Shown in pieces: positions 8,737 through 16,866 of a stretch of 64,000 nucleotides of DNA. The translations under genes were made by a program, and so were the position numbers. Numbering within the stretch: position 1 is the stretch's first letter; each line of letters begins with the position of its first letter. The notes under the pieces were generated by a model. That model was not told where the DNA came from. It searched no databases and worked only from the letters and a program-made list of their open reading frames with translations. The DNA lies in contig NZ_JXYE01000004.1 in assembly GCF_000967725.1 (NCBI RefSeq), forward strand, positions 1-64,000, written 5' to 3'. Source of the stretch: Loktanella sp. S4079 (GTDB lineage Bacteria; Pseudomonadota; Alphaproteobacteria; Rhodobacterales; Rhodobacteraceae).

Positions 8737-11700
8737 ATGGCAACGACATTCTCTCTGTTCTATCTTGGCATAGCGCCAGAAATCGACTCCGTCGAAGGCA
8801 ATCTGACGTCCGAGAATCACAATGCGCTGAACGGATTAGTGTTTGGCGGGCCCAGCAACATCATTTCGGGCAACCTCCAGACGTTGTCACCTGATGCGAC
8901 CAACTCCTACACTGGAGGTGTGAATGCGGACGCGTATGGGGCCGAAAATCTAATAGAGAACGAGACGTTTTCGATCGATGGCGGTGCGCTCCAAACGCAT
9001 GACACGACGATGCTCTATAACAGCACGGTGATCCAATACACGGATGGATCGACCGCGACAGTCGATGCGATTGTCATGCAAGATACAGGCGGTAATCTGT
9101 ATCTGCTGCCACCGACATCCGGCCCCAACGCCTACTCGGACGCGCTAGAGGCAAAGCCGATCGAGTCGGTAACACTTGGCACTGCGGCACCCTCTGGCGG
9201 AACAGATACTTACGGTATGACCGCTGATCGTTACGTTCTGGAGTTCAATTACGTTGATACCGACGGCGATGGGATCATCGATTCCGAAGATATCGATGAT
9301 GACGGCGATGGAATCCTCGACATTGATGAGGGTGCGAGCACCACAGTACCGACGACAATCACAATCATCTTTGACGCCGATGAAAGGGCTGATGGCGACA
9401 ATACAAGATGGGAATTGCGTGATCCAAGTGGGACCGTAATCGCAAGTGACACGACAATTGCCAACAATGTGATCGAAATTACGGACGTTCCGGTAAACGG
9501 GATGGGTGATTATACCTTCACCGTCAATGATAATGGCGGTTTCTTATCCTTTGGCAACGGGCTTAATGGCAGCGACCCCGCCAGCTATGTCGTCCAAGTT
9601 GACGGAGTAACCGTTGTCGATTCAGGGCCGAACCCAAATTTCGGCGGCTCAACGAGCCATACCTTTCCGGTTGCTGAAGTCGTAACCGAAGTCGACACAG
9701 ACGGTGATGGTATCGCTGACCATCTTGACCTCGATAGTGATAATGACGGCATCACGGACAATGTCGAGGCACAGACCAGCTCAGGATATGTGGCACCTAC
9801 TGGTACTGACAGTGACGGTGATGGGCTCGACGATGCCTACGAGACTGGCGGCCTTACTCCCGTGGATACTGACGCCGATGGTACCGCTGACTTTCTAGAT
9901 ACTGACAGCGACAACGATGGCATCAGCGATACTGACGAGGCTGGCCATGGCGTTACGCAGGCCGCTATCGATGCCTCTGCCGATACGGATGGCGACGGTA
10001 TAAAGGATGTCGTGGACGACGTGGTTGGTTTCGACGCCAACGACGCCGATATCGACGGCGCGGGCAACTTTACGCTGGCCGATAGCGATTTTGACACCGC
10101 ACCAAATGGCAACAACGCCGCGCCAACCACCACCGACCTTGACTATCGCGACACCGCAAGCGCTTTCGACAAAGACGGGGATGGCATCGTCAACAGCGCG
10201 GATCTCGATTCCGACAACGACGGGATATTAGACACGGACGAGGGCTTTAGCAGCGGCCAAGTCTACTGGGATCACAATGACGGCAGCGGGACGTCGTACC
10301 TCGCCAACACTAACGGAGATGCGGCTTCGATCCTCAGCTCCACAAGCTCCATTTCGTTTGGTTCAGGATTCGTTGCACCTACCAGTTCTTGGGAACATAT
10401 CCTTCAGGGCGCCGACGCGAACACTCTCGCCGAAGCGGTCGCGTTGGATGAGTATGTCGAGGTCTCTTTCACACTTACCCAAGATGCATATCTGACCGAA
10501 ATTCAGCACGGTATTATTCCAACCGATTGGGGCGGCACGGCCGCTGGCAGCTATAATGTCGCCGTAAGCGCGTCTGACGATGGCTTCATTACATCGACCA
10601 CAATTTACGATGATGGGTATCAGCCCAGCCCACCGAACGGGTCATATGGGATCAGCATCGAGTCCATCGAACCCTTCGAAATGGTAGCTGGTCAGCAATA
10701 CACTTTGCGTTTCTACCTGTTTGACGAACAGAATAGCTATTCACCCGACAACACGCTCGCATTCGACGATCTGTTCCTCAAACTGGAAACGAGACCGGAT
10801 TCCGACGGCGACGGCATTGCCGATTACTTGGATCTGGATAGTGACAATGACGGGATCACCGACAACGTCGAGGCGCAGACAACAGCGGGCTATATTGAGC
10901 CCACCGGGATTGATTCTGACGGCGACGGGCTCGACGACGCATATGAAACTGGCGGCCTTACTCCGGTAGACACTGACGGGGACGGCATTGCTGATGTTCT
11001 TGATACCGACAGTGACAACGATGGCATTAGCGATACTGACGAGGCCGGCCATGGTGTTACGCAGGCCACCATCGATGCCTCTGCGGATACCGATGGTGAC
11101 GGGATCAAGGATGTCGTAGATGACGTGGTTGGCTACGACGCTAACGACGCCGACATCGACGCTTCGGGCAATTTCACGCTGGCCGACACCGACAATGACA
11201 CCGCCCCCGATGGCGCTGGCGCGGTGCCCTTGATCAGCGATCTAGATTTCCGCGATACAATTTGTTTTTCGCGTGGCACACAGATTATGACCGATCGAGG
11301 CGAAGTCGCGGTAGAGGACCTGTCAGAAGGCGACTTGGTTCTGACGGCAGATAACGGCTACCAGCAACTGCGATGGATCGGCAGCCAAAAGGTGTCGGCA
11401 AGCCGTCTTAAAGACGAACCAAACCTGTGCCCTATTCGAATCCGCAAAGGTGCCTTGGGGGATAACACGCCGTCCCGTGACCTCGTCGTATCACCCCAGC
11501 ACCGCGTGCTCGTACGTTCCAAGATCGCCCGCAGAATGTTTGACGCTTCCGAGATTTTGGTAGCGGCCAAGTTCCTTCAGTCCGTCGACGGCGTATCCGA
11601 AATCACAGATTGCGACGGCGTCGAATACTTCCACCTCTTGTTCGAACGCCATGAAGTAATCTGGTCAAACGGGGCATGGACGGAGAGTCTCTTCACTGGT

Positions 11701-11880
11701 CCACAGGCCTTGAAATCGGTCGGACCGGAAGCACGCGCGGAAATCATGGCGCTCTTCCCAGAACTTATTGAACGCAATTACGAAGCTCAGCCCTGCCGGC
11801 AACTGGTATCTGGACGCAGGGGGCGCAAATTGGCGTTTCGGCACGAAAAAAACCAGGTCGCATTGGTTGAACATGCTTAG
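8737..11880 (+). CDS. Large Ca-repeat protein with C-terminal Hint domain
   Basis: A 1047-residue acidic protein. The N-terminal 160 residues (MATTFSLFYLGIAPEIDSVEGN) resemble the leading domain of many roseobacter Hint proteins. Residues 170-200, 315-465, 480-500 and 685-830 carry Asp-rich DTDGDGI / DSDNDGI repeats of the thrombospondin type 3 kind, which bind calcium. From about residue 844 a Hint domain begins at Cys (CFSRGTQI), with the SPQHRVL block near 910 and HEVIWSNG near 970, so autoproteolysis is possible; the terminal His-Asn of inteins is absent. There is no Sec signal peptide; export by a type I system is likely but no transporter gene is adjacent. A role at the cell surface is inferred. 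A beta-sandwich-like region (510-680) lies between the two repeat blocks. Confidence 0.85.
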   Translation: MATTFSLFYLGIAPEIDSVEGNLTSENHNALNGLVFGGPSNIISGNLQTLSPDATNSYTGGVNADAYGAENLIENETFSIDGGALQTHDTTMLYNSTVIQYTDGSTATVDAIVMQDTGGNLYLLPPTSGPNAYSDALEAKPIESVTLGTAAPSGGTDTYGMTADRYVLEFNYVDTDGDGIIDSEDIDDDGDGILDIDEGASTTVPTTITIIFDADERADGDNTRWELRDPSGTVIASDTTIANNVIEITDVPVNGMGDYTFTVNDNGGFLSFGNGLNGSDPASYVVQVDGVTVVDSGPNPNFGGSTSHTFPVAEVVTEVDTDGDGIADHLDLDSDNDGITDNVEAQTSSGYVAPTGTDSDGDGLDDAYETGGLTPVDTDADGTADFLDTDSDNDGISDTDEAGHGVTQAAIDASADTDGDGIKDVVDDVVGFDANDADIDGAGNFTLADSDFDTAPNGNNAAPTTTDLDYRDTASAFDKDGDGIVNSADLDSDNDGILDTDEGFSSGQVYWDHNDGSGTSYLANTNGDAASILSSTSSISFGSGFVAPTSSWEHILQGADANTLAEAVALDEYVEVSFTLTQDAYLTEIQHGIIPTDWGGTAAGSYNVAVSASDDGFITSTTIYDDGYQPSPPNGSYGISIESIEPFEMVAGQQYTLRFYLFDEQNSYSPDNTLAFDDLFLKLETRPDSDGDGIADYLDLDSDNDGITDNVEAQTTAGYIEPTGIDSDGDGLDDAYETGGLTPVDTDGDGIADVLDTDSDNDGISDTDEAGHGVTQATIDASADTDGDGIKDVVDDVVGYDANDADIDASGNFTLADTDNDTAPDGAGAVPLISDLDFRDTICFSRGTQIMTDRGEVAVEDLSEGDLVLTADNGYQQLRWIGSQKVSASRLKDEPNLCPIRIRKGALGDNTPSRDLVVSPQHRVLVRSKIARRMFDASEILVAAKFLQSVDGVSEITDCDGVEYFHLLFERHEVIWSNGAWTESLFTGPQALKSVGPEARAEIMALFPELIERNYEAQPCRQLVSGRRGRKLAFRHEKNQVALVEHA
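9690..11220 (+). repeat. Internal duplication of a 140-residue Ca-repeat block
   Basis: The block at about 9690-10110 (residues 318-458) recurs at about 10795-11220 (residues 687-828), in the same frame and direction. Shared landmarks in order are NVEAQT, SDGDGLDDAYETGGLTPVDT, GISDTDEAGHGVTQA, DASADTDGDGIKDVVDDVVG and GNFTLAD. The DNA has drifted at third positions, so the duplication is not recent but is well kept at protein level. Confidence 0.85.
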
Positions 11881-12075
11881 AGTCGAGCTTGTTGTATGGC
11901 TGCTCGGCAGCCTCAAGCGTGAACGAGGAAGACAGGTGATGCGCAGCAACGGCAGCTCACACGTCGGATCCTGAACTTCCGATTATGATCCTTAAACAAT
12001 TTGTAGTGCTAAACGTCCGCTTCTGCACGACTTAGCTAAAGTTTCGCGTCCGCAGCGAATGACCGCAACCCGCCC

Positions 12076-12267
12076 TCAGCGTGGATGCTCTGCCTCCATA
12101 CCTAAGGTGGCGGAGTTTAGCCCGCGTTGCATGGCATCAAAGTGTTCGCGTGAAATCATCGCAAAGAGAGATTTTCCGTACCTGGTGATCATAACGGGTT
12201 CACACTGAACCGCCTCCAGAATTTCAGATGTGTTGCGCCTCAATTGGGTCGTTGAAAAGACCTTCAT
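12076..12267 (-). CDS. Phd/YefM-family antitoxin-like protein
   Basis: A 63-residue protein from the ATG at 12267. It follows the Phd/YefM pattern: MKVFSTTQLRRNTSEILEAV, a short linker, then VMITRYGKSLFAMISREHF. This fold binds DNA and usually neutralises a toxin (Doc, RelE or YoeB type) encoded just downstream. No toxin gene is visible downstream, and the next gene there is on the other strand. It starts 20 bases after the stop of the metallophosphoesterase, so it is the last gene of that operon. It may act as a solitary repressor, or pair with an operon partner not known as a toxin. Confidence 0.75.
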   Translation of the reverse strand: MKVFSTTQLRRNTSEILEAVQCEPVMITRYGKSLFAMISREHFDAMQRGLNSATLGMEAEHPR

Positions 12268-12286
12268 ATCTTGCCCTCGTAGCGGT

Positions 12287-12856
12287 CTAAGTGTTGAGTT
12301 TCGCCCTATGCTCAACATCGCCCCAATGCTTGTTCGGCGGCAACTTGTTTGCCCGGCGCGCGATGTCGGCAAAGGTAACCGGCATAAAGTCCCACACATC
12401 GACGCCTACATTCACAGAATTGCGAGACCCGCGCCAATTGTTGTGAACATGGCCAAAGAACTGTAGTGCACCTTTGCGAGCATGGTTCCAGGTAATCATT
12501 GGGTAGTGGCACAATGTGTTGGACTGGTTTTCGGGACCATCCTGCAATTCAACGAAGTGAGAGATGGAATCCCAGGGTAGTTCCAGTGTTGGTTTGTGAT
12601 CATGATTACCAACGACCAAGTGGCGCTCAGCGCCCGGCAACTGATTGAATATCTGCTCAACATAAGCGCTGTCTTTGGCTTTGGAACCAAAAGCGAAGTC
12701 GCCCAGAATCCATAGCTGGTCTTCCGGGCCGATCGCCTTCCACATATTTTCCAACATTGCAGCATCCATTTGTGATGCCGACACGAAGGGGCGATTGCAA
12801 AATCGCATGATGTTTTCATGGCCGAAATGCGTGTCAGCCGTATACCAGATTGTCAT
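12287..12856 (-). CDS. Small metallophosphoesterase
   Basis: A 189-residue cytosolic protein. Motifs of the calcineurin-like superfamily are clear: YTADTHFGH at residues 4-12, ILGDFAFG near 51, VVGNHDHK near 83, CHYP near 115 and FFGHVHNN near 133. The subgroup with DTHFGHxNI is often annotated as phosphoesterase or hydrolase of unknown substrate, and occurs in phage and accessory regions. I start it at the ATG at 12856, with a GAGAG ribosome binding site; a longer frame has no support. It sits 20 bases after the 140-residue unknown gene and 20 bases before the Phd-like gene, so these form one operon. Confidence 0.85.
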   Translation of the reverse strand: MTIWYTADTHFGHENIMRFCNRPFVSASQMDAAMLENMWKAIGPEDQLWILGDFAFGSKAKDSAYVEQIFNQLPGAERHLVVGNHDHKPTLELPWDSISHFVELQDGPENQSNTLCHYPMITWNHARKGALQFFGHVHNNWRGSRNSVNVGVDVWDFMPVTFADIARRANKLPPNKHWGDVEHRAKLNT

Positions 12857-12876
12857 TGAGTGTTCTCTCGGTTCAG

Positions 12877-13299
12877 TTAACCCGCCAGAGCGCGAAATTC
12901 CTCCGGCATGTAATCCAGCGCCAATAATTTCAGAAAAAGCAGATCCAGCGGCAATTGTGTCTCTATCCAATGCACTCTTTCAGCGTTGATGCTTAGATCG
13001 AAGCCGCCAAATTTGTTCAGGGAAATGCAAATTTCACGTCCGTTTAGAAAATCCCAAAGGAGCTCGGAAAACGAACCTTCCCCACTCTTTGGATGTGTCG
13101 AAAGGCCTGAACACTGAGCAAGGATTGTTGGCAATACTTCCGTGAAGACAGCCCATGCCTGCTGTTGCTCCTGCAGATTCAATGTTCGAGAATTAGAGAT
13201 CGGCTGCAGTGCTGTCGACTTTAGCGCCAGTACCGGTGCAAACTTCGATAGGATGGCTTCCTTGGTGTTTGAGGTATCGCCTGCTTTCACGCCTGTCAT
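12877..13299 (-). CDS. Uncharacterised protein, operon with phosphoesterase
   Basis: A 140-residue protein of unknown function, read from the ATG at 13299 (MTGVKAGDTSN). The start overlaps the stop of a 34-residue upstream frame as TGA-G-ATG, which suggests coupling; alternatively the two frames are one gene broken by a single-base shift, since the upstream frame without its stop would continue ...DDIQIG-VEMTGVKAG. No signal peptide, membrane segment or known domain was recognised. Predicted helices with a hydrophobic C-terminal stretch (LPLDLLFLKLLALDYMPEEF) are seen. It is followed after 20 bases by the metallophosphoesterase gene. Confidence 0.6.
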   Translation of the reverse strand: MTGVKAGDTSNTKEAILSKFAPVLALKSTALQPISNSRTLNLQEQQQAWAVFTEVLPTILAQCSGLSTHPKSGEGSFSELLWDFLNGREICISLNKFGGFDLSINAERVHWIETQLPLDLLFLKLLALDYMPEEFRALAG

Positions 13300-13300
13300 C

Positions 13301-13405
13301 TCAACACCCAATCTGTATGTCGTCGATGGCAGCTGAATCCAGAGCGCTTTGCGAAACACCCAAAGCGCAATACAGGTCCGCAAGGGTTATATGTATATTT
13401 GGCAT
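13301..13405 (-). CDS. Short leader-like ORF, 34 residues
   Basis: A 34-residue frame beginning MPNIHITLADLYCALG, from the ATG at 13405 to a TGA at 13301. It precedes and abuts the 140-residue gene. Its first residues could be the true N-terminus of that protein if a +1 shift occurs near the end, or it may be a separate small protein. Upstream, the 11-mer TATACATATAA occurs twice, one copy ending just inside the frame, and could include a promoter -10 element. Confidence 0.4.
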   Translation of the reverse strand: MPNIHITLADLYCALGVSQSALDSAAIDDIQIGC

Positions 13406-13466
13406 CACTACCCACCTTATATGTATAATCTGATTTTTAGATAATCTGAAAATGAGATTACTGGAA

Positions 13467-13490
13467 GTGTCCGTAGCATCTTACGGACAC
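13467..13490. promoter_or_regulatory. Perfect inverted repeat, likely XRE operator
   Basis: GTGTCCGTA-GCATCT-TACGGACAC: two perfect 9-base arms with a 6-base spacer. It ends 4 bases before the TTG start of the XRE regulator and lies between that gene and the divergent phosphoesterase operon. This is the typical place for an autoregulatory operator, or the RNA copy could form a hairpin that limits translation. The assignment is inference from symmetry and position. Confidence 0.65.
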
Positions 13491-13494
13491 GCAA

Positions 13495-13752
13495 TTGACC
13501 AAAACACTCCACACCAACGGACATTTGGCGCTCATTGAAGCGCTCATTTCTGCCCGTAAATCCCAAAATCTCTCACAAGCAGCCTTGGCAGAGCGGTTAA
13601 GGTGCCATCAATCGTTCGTCGCACGGATCGAGTCGGGGCAGCGGCGTATTGATGTGCCAGAATTGGTGATCATTGCGCGGGCGCTCGATGTTCCTGCGGA
13701 ACACTTTTTTGAAGCCGTCATTAAGGCTGTGCCACCTGATGAACGGATTTAA
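13495..13752 (+). CDS. XRE-family helix-turn-helix regulator
   Basis: An 85-residue protein with a standard lambda-Cro type HTH at about residues 12-70: LIEALISARKSQNLSQAALAE, then HQSFVARIESGQRRIDVPEL. Short single-domain regulators of this kind often control toxin-antitoxin, defence or mobile-element genes. The only start available after the preceding in-frame stop (13474-13476) is TTG at 13495, and no ribosome binding site is seen, so translation may be weak or controlled by the inverted repeat directly upstream. It is divergent from the phosphoesterase-antitoxin operon, which it probably regulates. Confidence 0.8.
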   Translation: MTKTLHTNGHLALIEALISARKSQNLSQAALAERLRCHQSFVARIESGQRRIDVPELVIIARALDVPAEHFFEAVIKAVPPDERI

Positions 13753-13869
13753 CGACCTGATTTCGTTGGCTAATCACACAATCCACAAAGGGCTTTAACG
13801 GCTTTGGGTGTGACCGAAGCATGATTTTCACGTCCAAAATTTACTCAAACCCCATACCCAAAATAGAAA

Positions 13870-13902
13870 CGGCTTCACCCCGAAAGCATCGTTGTGAAGC
13901 CG
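13870..13902. terminator. Hairpin between XRE gene and nrdJ
   Basis: CGGCTTCAC at 13870-13878 pairs with GTGAAGCCG at 13894-13902 around a 15-base loop. It lies downstream of both converging genes. There is no long T-run on either side, though the minus strand continues into TTTCTATTTTGG, so it could weakly terminate nrdJ. Confidence 0.4.
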
Positions 13903-14000
13903 CTCAATGTACAACCTATGTGTAGATAATGGACCCGTGTTAGAACGAAATGGGCAAACTATAGGTCACTTCACAGTTCCACAACACCCGTCTAACACAC

Positions 14001-16283
14001 TCATCCGCATTTCGAATAGCCGCAGGATCCGCAGGTCATGCAGCCTTCGACCATGCGCAGGTCGTAGGACCCGCATGAGCCGCAGGCCTTGCCGCGTGGT
14101 TTGTTGTTCAGTGCGACGACGTCCGCTTGCGGGTCGCTTTTGAGACCCATGCCTTCGCCTTCGATGAAGCCGGTGGCGATCATGTGTTTTTCAATAACGC
14201 CGCCGATTGCGGCGAGGATTGACGGCACGTATTTGCCTTGCATCCAGGCGCCACCCCGAGGGTCAAAGACTGCCTTTAATTCTTCCACAACAAACGACAC
14301 GTCGCCACCGCGGCGGAAGACTGCGCTAATCATACGCGTCAGGGCCACGGTCCAGGCAAAGTGCTCCATGTTCTTGGAATTGATAAAGACCTCGAATGGG
14401 CGACGGTGACCGGCGATAACCAAATCGTTGATCGTGATATAGATCGCATGCTCGGAATCAGGCCATTTCAGCTTGTAGGTTGCCCCTTCCAACTCACTCG
14501 GGCGATCCAGAGGTTCAGACATATAGATGACTTCTGAACCTTCTGCGCTCTCGCGGATTTGCTCTGGGGCCTCTGAAGGTGACGTCTCTTCACTGACGCT
14601 CAGGACCGACCCGGTTACGTCGTTGGGGCGGTAGGTCGTGCAACCTTTGCAGCCCTGATCCCAAGCGGCCATATAGACCTCTTTGAAATCGTCAAAGCTG
14701 ATGTCTTCGGGGCAGTTGATCGTTTTTGAGATAGAGCTGTCGATCCATTTTTGCGCTGCTGCCTGCATGCGGACGTGATCCAGTGGAGCCAGTGTCTGTG
14801 CATTGACGAAATAGTCAGGTAGTGGCGCATCACCTTTTAGATCGCGCCATAGCTGAACTGCATAGTCGACGACTTCTTCTTCGGTACGCGTCCCGTCTTT
14901 TTGCAGCACCTTCCGGGTATATGCATAGGCAAAGACGGGTTCGATCCCGGATGACACGTTTCCGGCGTAGAGACTGATCGTCCCAGTCGGCGCGATTGAA
15001 GTCAGCAACGCATTTCGTATGCCATGTTGACGAATAGCCTCACATACATCGCTATCCATGTTCTGCATTGCACCGCTCGCCAGATATTTATCTGCGTCGA
15101 ATAATGGGAACGCGCCCTTCTCCCTCGCCAAATCCACCGAGGCCAGATATGCGGCGCGCGCGATTGCGTGCATCCATTGGTCGGTCTGACGCGCCGCTTC
15201 TTCTGATCCATAGCGCAGGCCAACCATCAACAGCGCATCGGCCAATCCGGTTACACCCAAACCAATCCGGCGCTTTGCGGCGGCTTCACGCGCTTGTGCC
15301 TCGAGCGGGAAGCGTGACGCATCGACGACGTTATCCATCATGCGCACGGCAGTCGCGACCAATTCGGTCATCATCTCTTGATCAAGTGCGGCACCACTTT
15401 CAAAGGGCTGCGCAACCAGACGCGCGAGGTTAATCGACCCCAGCAAACACGCGCCATACGGCGGCAAAGGTTGTTCACCGCAGGGGTTCGTCGCGGCGAT
15501 CGTCTCGCAATAGTTCAGATTATTCATCTGATTGATACGGTCGATAAAGATCACACCTGGCTCGGCATAATCATAGGTGGACTGCATAATTGCGTCCCAA
15601 AGCGCGCGAGCCTGAACGGTCTTGTAGGTCTTGCCGTTGAACACCAAATCCCATGGCGCGTCAGCTTTCACCGCCTCCATGAATGGATCAGTGATCAGAA
15701 CCGACATGTTGAACATGCGCAGGCGGGCTGCGTCTGATTTTGCCGTGATGAAATCTTCGACATCAGGGTGATCGCAACGCATGGTCGCCATCATTGCCCC
15801 ACGGCGCGAGCCGGCAGACATAATGGTACGGCACATCGCGTCCCAGACATCCATAAATGAAAGCGGACCAGATGCATCCGCCGCAACCCCCATGACAGAG
15901 GCACCTTTGGGTCGGATCGTGCTAAAGTCGTAGCCAATTCCGCCACCTTGCTGCATCGTCAGCGCGGCCTCTTTGAGCATATCGAAAATGCCGCCCATGT
16001 TGTCTGGAACTGTGCCCATGACAAAGCAGTTGAACAATGTGACCGAGCGCGCAGTCCCTGCGCCTGCGGTAATGCGACCCGCTGGCAGGTATTTGAAATC
16101 CGACAACGCGTCGTAAAACTCTGCTTCCCACTTGGCGGGATCGCTTTCGACCGCGGCCAAAGACTTTGCGATGCGACGCCAAGTATCCTCGACCGTTTCG
16201 TCGATTGGCGTTCCATCTGCCTGCTTGAAGCGGTACTTCATATCCCAGATTTGTTCGGCAATCGGGGCGGCAAAAGCGGTCAT
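14001..16283 (-). CDS. nrdJ: Adenosylcobalamin-dependent ribonucleotide reductase
   Basis: A 760-residue class II ribonucleoside-diphosphate reductase, which makes deoxyribonucleotides using a B12-derived radical and works with or without oxygen. Typical blocks are seen: FNCFVMGTVPDNMGG near residue 85, QQGGGIGYDFSTIRPKG near 115, NPCGEQPLPPYGACLLGSIN near 270 (active-site Cys loop), and a C-terminal double Cys cluster CGSCGSYDL...CMTCGSCGYSKCG that passes electrons. Start is the ATG at 16283 (MTAFAAPIAEQIW), with AGGAT upstream. The upstream region at 16390-16425 contains ACACAATA and CCACATCTAGGGG, which loosely resemble NrdR boxes, but I would not call them. No cobalamin riboswitch was recognised. 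Confidence 0.95.
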   Translation of the reverse strand: MTAFAAPIAEQIWDMKYRFKQADGTPIDETVEDTWRRIAKSLAAVESDPAKWEAEFYDALSDFKYLPAGRITAGAGTARSVTLFNCFVMGTVPDNMGGIFDMLKEAALTMQQGGGIGYDFSTIRPKGASVMGVAADASGPLSFMDVWDAMCRTIMSAGSRRGAMMATMRCDHPDVEDFITAKSDAARLRMFNMSVLITDPFMEAVKADAPWDLVFNGKTYKTVQARALWDAIMQSTYDYAEPGVIFIDRINQMNNLNYCETIAATNPCGEQPLPPYGACLLGSINLARLVAQPFESGAALDQEMMTELVATAVRMMDNVVDASRFPLEAQAREAAAKRRIGLGVTGLADALLMVGLRYGSEEAARQTDQWMHAIARAAYLASVDLAREKGAFPLFDADKYLASGAMQNMDSDVCEAIRQHGIRNALLTSIAPTGTISLYAGNVSSGIEPVFAYAYTRKVLQKDGTRTEEEVVDYAVQLWRDLKGDAPLPDYFVNAQTLAPLDHVRMQAAAQKWIDSSISKTINCPEDISFDDFKEVYMAAWDQGCKGCTTYRPNDVTGSVLSVSEETSPSEAPEQIRESAEGSEVIYMSEPLDRPSELEGATYKLKWPDSEHAIYITINDLVIAGHRRPFEVFINSKNMEHFAWTVALTRMISAVFRRGGDVSFVVEELKAVFDPRGGAWMQGKYVPSILAAIGGVIEKHMIATGFIEGEGMGLKSDPQADVVALNNKPRGKACGSCGSYDLRMVEGCMTCGSCGYSKCG

Positions 16284-16431
16284 TGGATGATCCTCGTGTG
16301 ATTCTGATTGGCTGCAGCACAACTGCAAAGGATAAGGTCAAAGCGATTGAAAGCAAGGGCGGCCGCCCTACTTTCAGAATCGTAGAAGCCGGTCTATACC
16401 CACAACACAATACCACATCTAGGGGTGAAAT

Positions 16432-16863
16432 GTGACAAAATGCGTAAATATGGTGAAGCTGTCCGTAGGGACAGAAGATGTCACCGGGTTAGAGGCATGG
16501 CAGCAAACGCAACATGCGCAGAGCTCTGACGGCTACCCAAGGCACATAACCCGCATGTGGCCAAAGCGCGAGAGCGAACTTTTGAACGGGGGGTCCATTT
16601 TCTGGGTGATCAAAGGGCTGATCCAATGTCGCCAGCCCATTCTACGCCTAGACGAGGTGATCGGCGTTGACGGTATCCGCCGCTGCGCCGTGGTCTGCAA
16701 ACCCGGCTTAATCCGTGTGGCGACAACTCCGCGACGCGCATTTCAGGGTTGGCGCTACCTCAAGACCGAAGACTCCCCACCTGACCTGAGCGCTGGAAAG
16801 CTGGACGAAGATCCGCTTCCGCCAGAGCTATCAAAGGCGCTTGCCGATATCGGTGTTCTCTGA
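16432..16863 (+). CDS. DUF1489 family protein
   Basis: A 143-residue protein of the DUF1489 family, found widely in Alphaproteobacteria; function unknown. Recognised by MVKLSVGTEDVTGLEAWQ, RHITRMWPKRESELLNGGSI, FWVIKGLIQCRQPIL and the C-terminal RRAFQGWRYLKTEDSPPDL. I use the GTG at 16432 because AGGGGTG stands 4 bases ahead; an ATG at 16450 is possible. It is divergent from nrdJ with about 150 bases between the two starts, so they may share a regulatory region. Confidence 0.85.
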   Translation: MTKCVNMVKLSVGTEDVTGLEAWQQTQHAQSSDGYPRHITRMWPKRESELLNGGSIFWVIKGLIQCRQPILRLDEVIGVDGIRRCAVVCKPGLIRVATTPRRAFQGWRYLKTEDSPPDLSAGKLDEDPLPPELSKALADIGVL

Positions 16864-16866
16864 ACA

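Noticed and set aside
13907..14143. 78-codon open frame near the end of nrdJ
   Set aside because: Arg/Cys-rich antisense of the nrdJ C-terminal Cys cluster.
16395..16425. NrdR-box-like sequence before nrdJ
   Set aside because: Only half of the 16-base consensus is met in each candidate, and spacing is wrong.
16460..16473. TGTCC-GTAG-GGACA, similar to part of the XRE operator
   Set aside because: It lies within the coding sequence of the DUF1489 gene and encodes its conserved KLSVGTE segment, so the symmetry is explained by codons.
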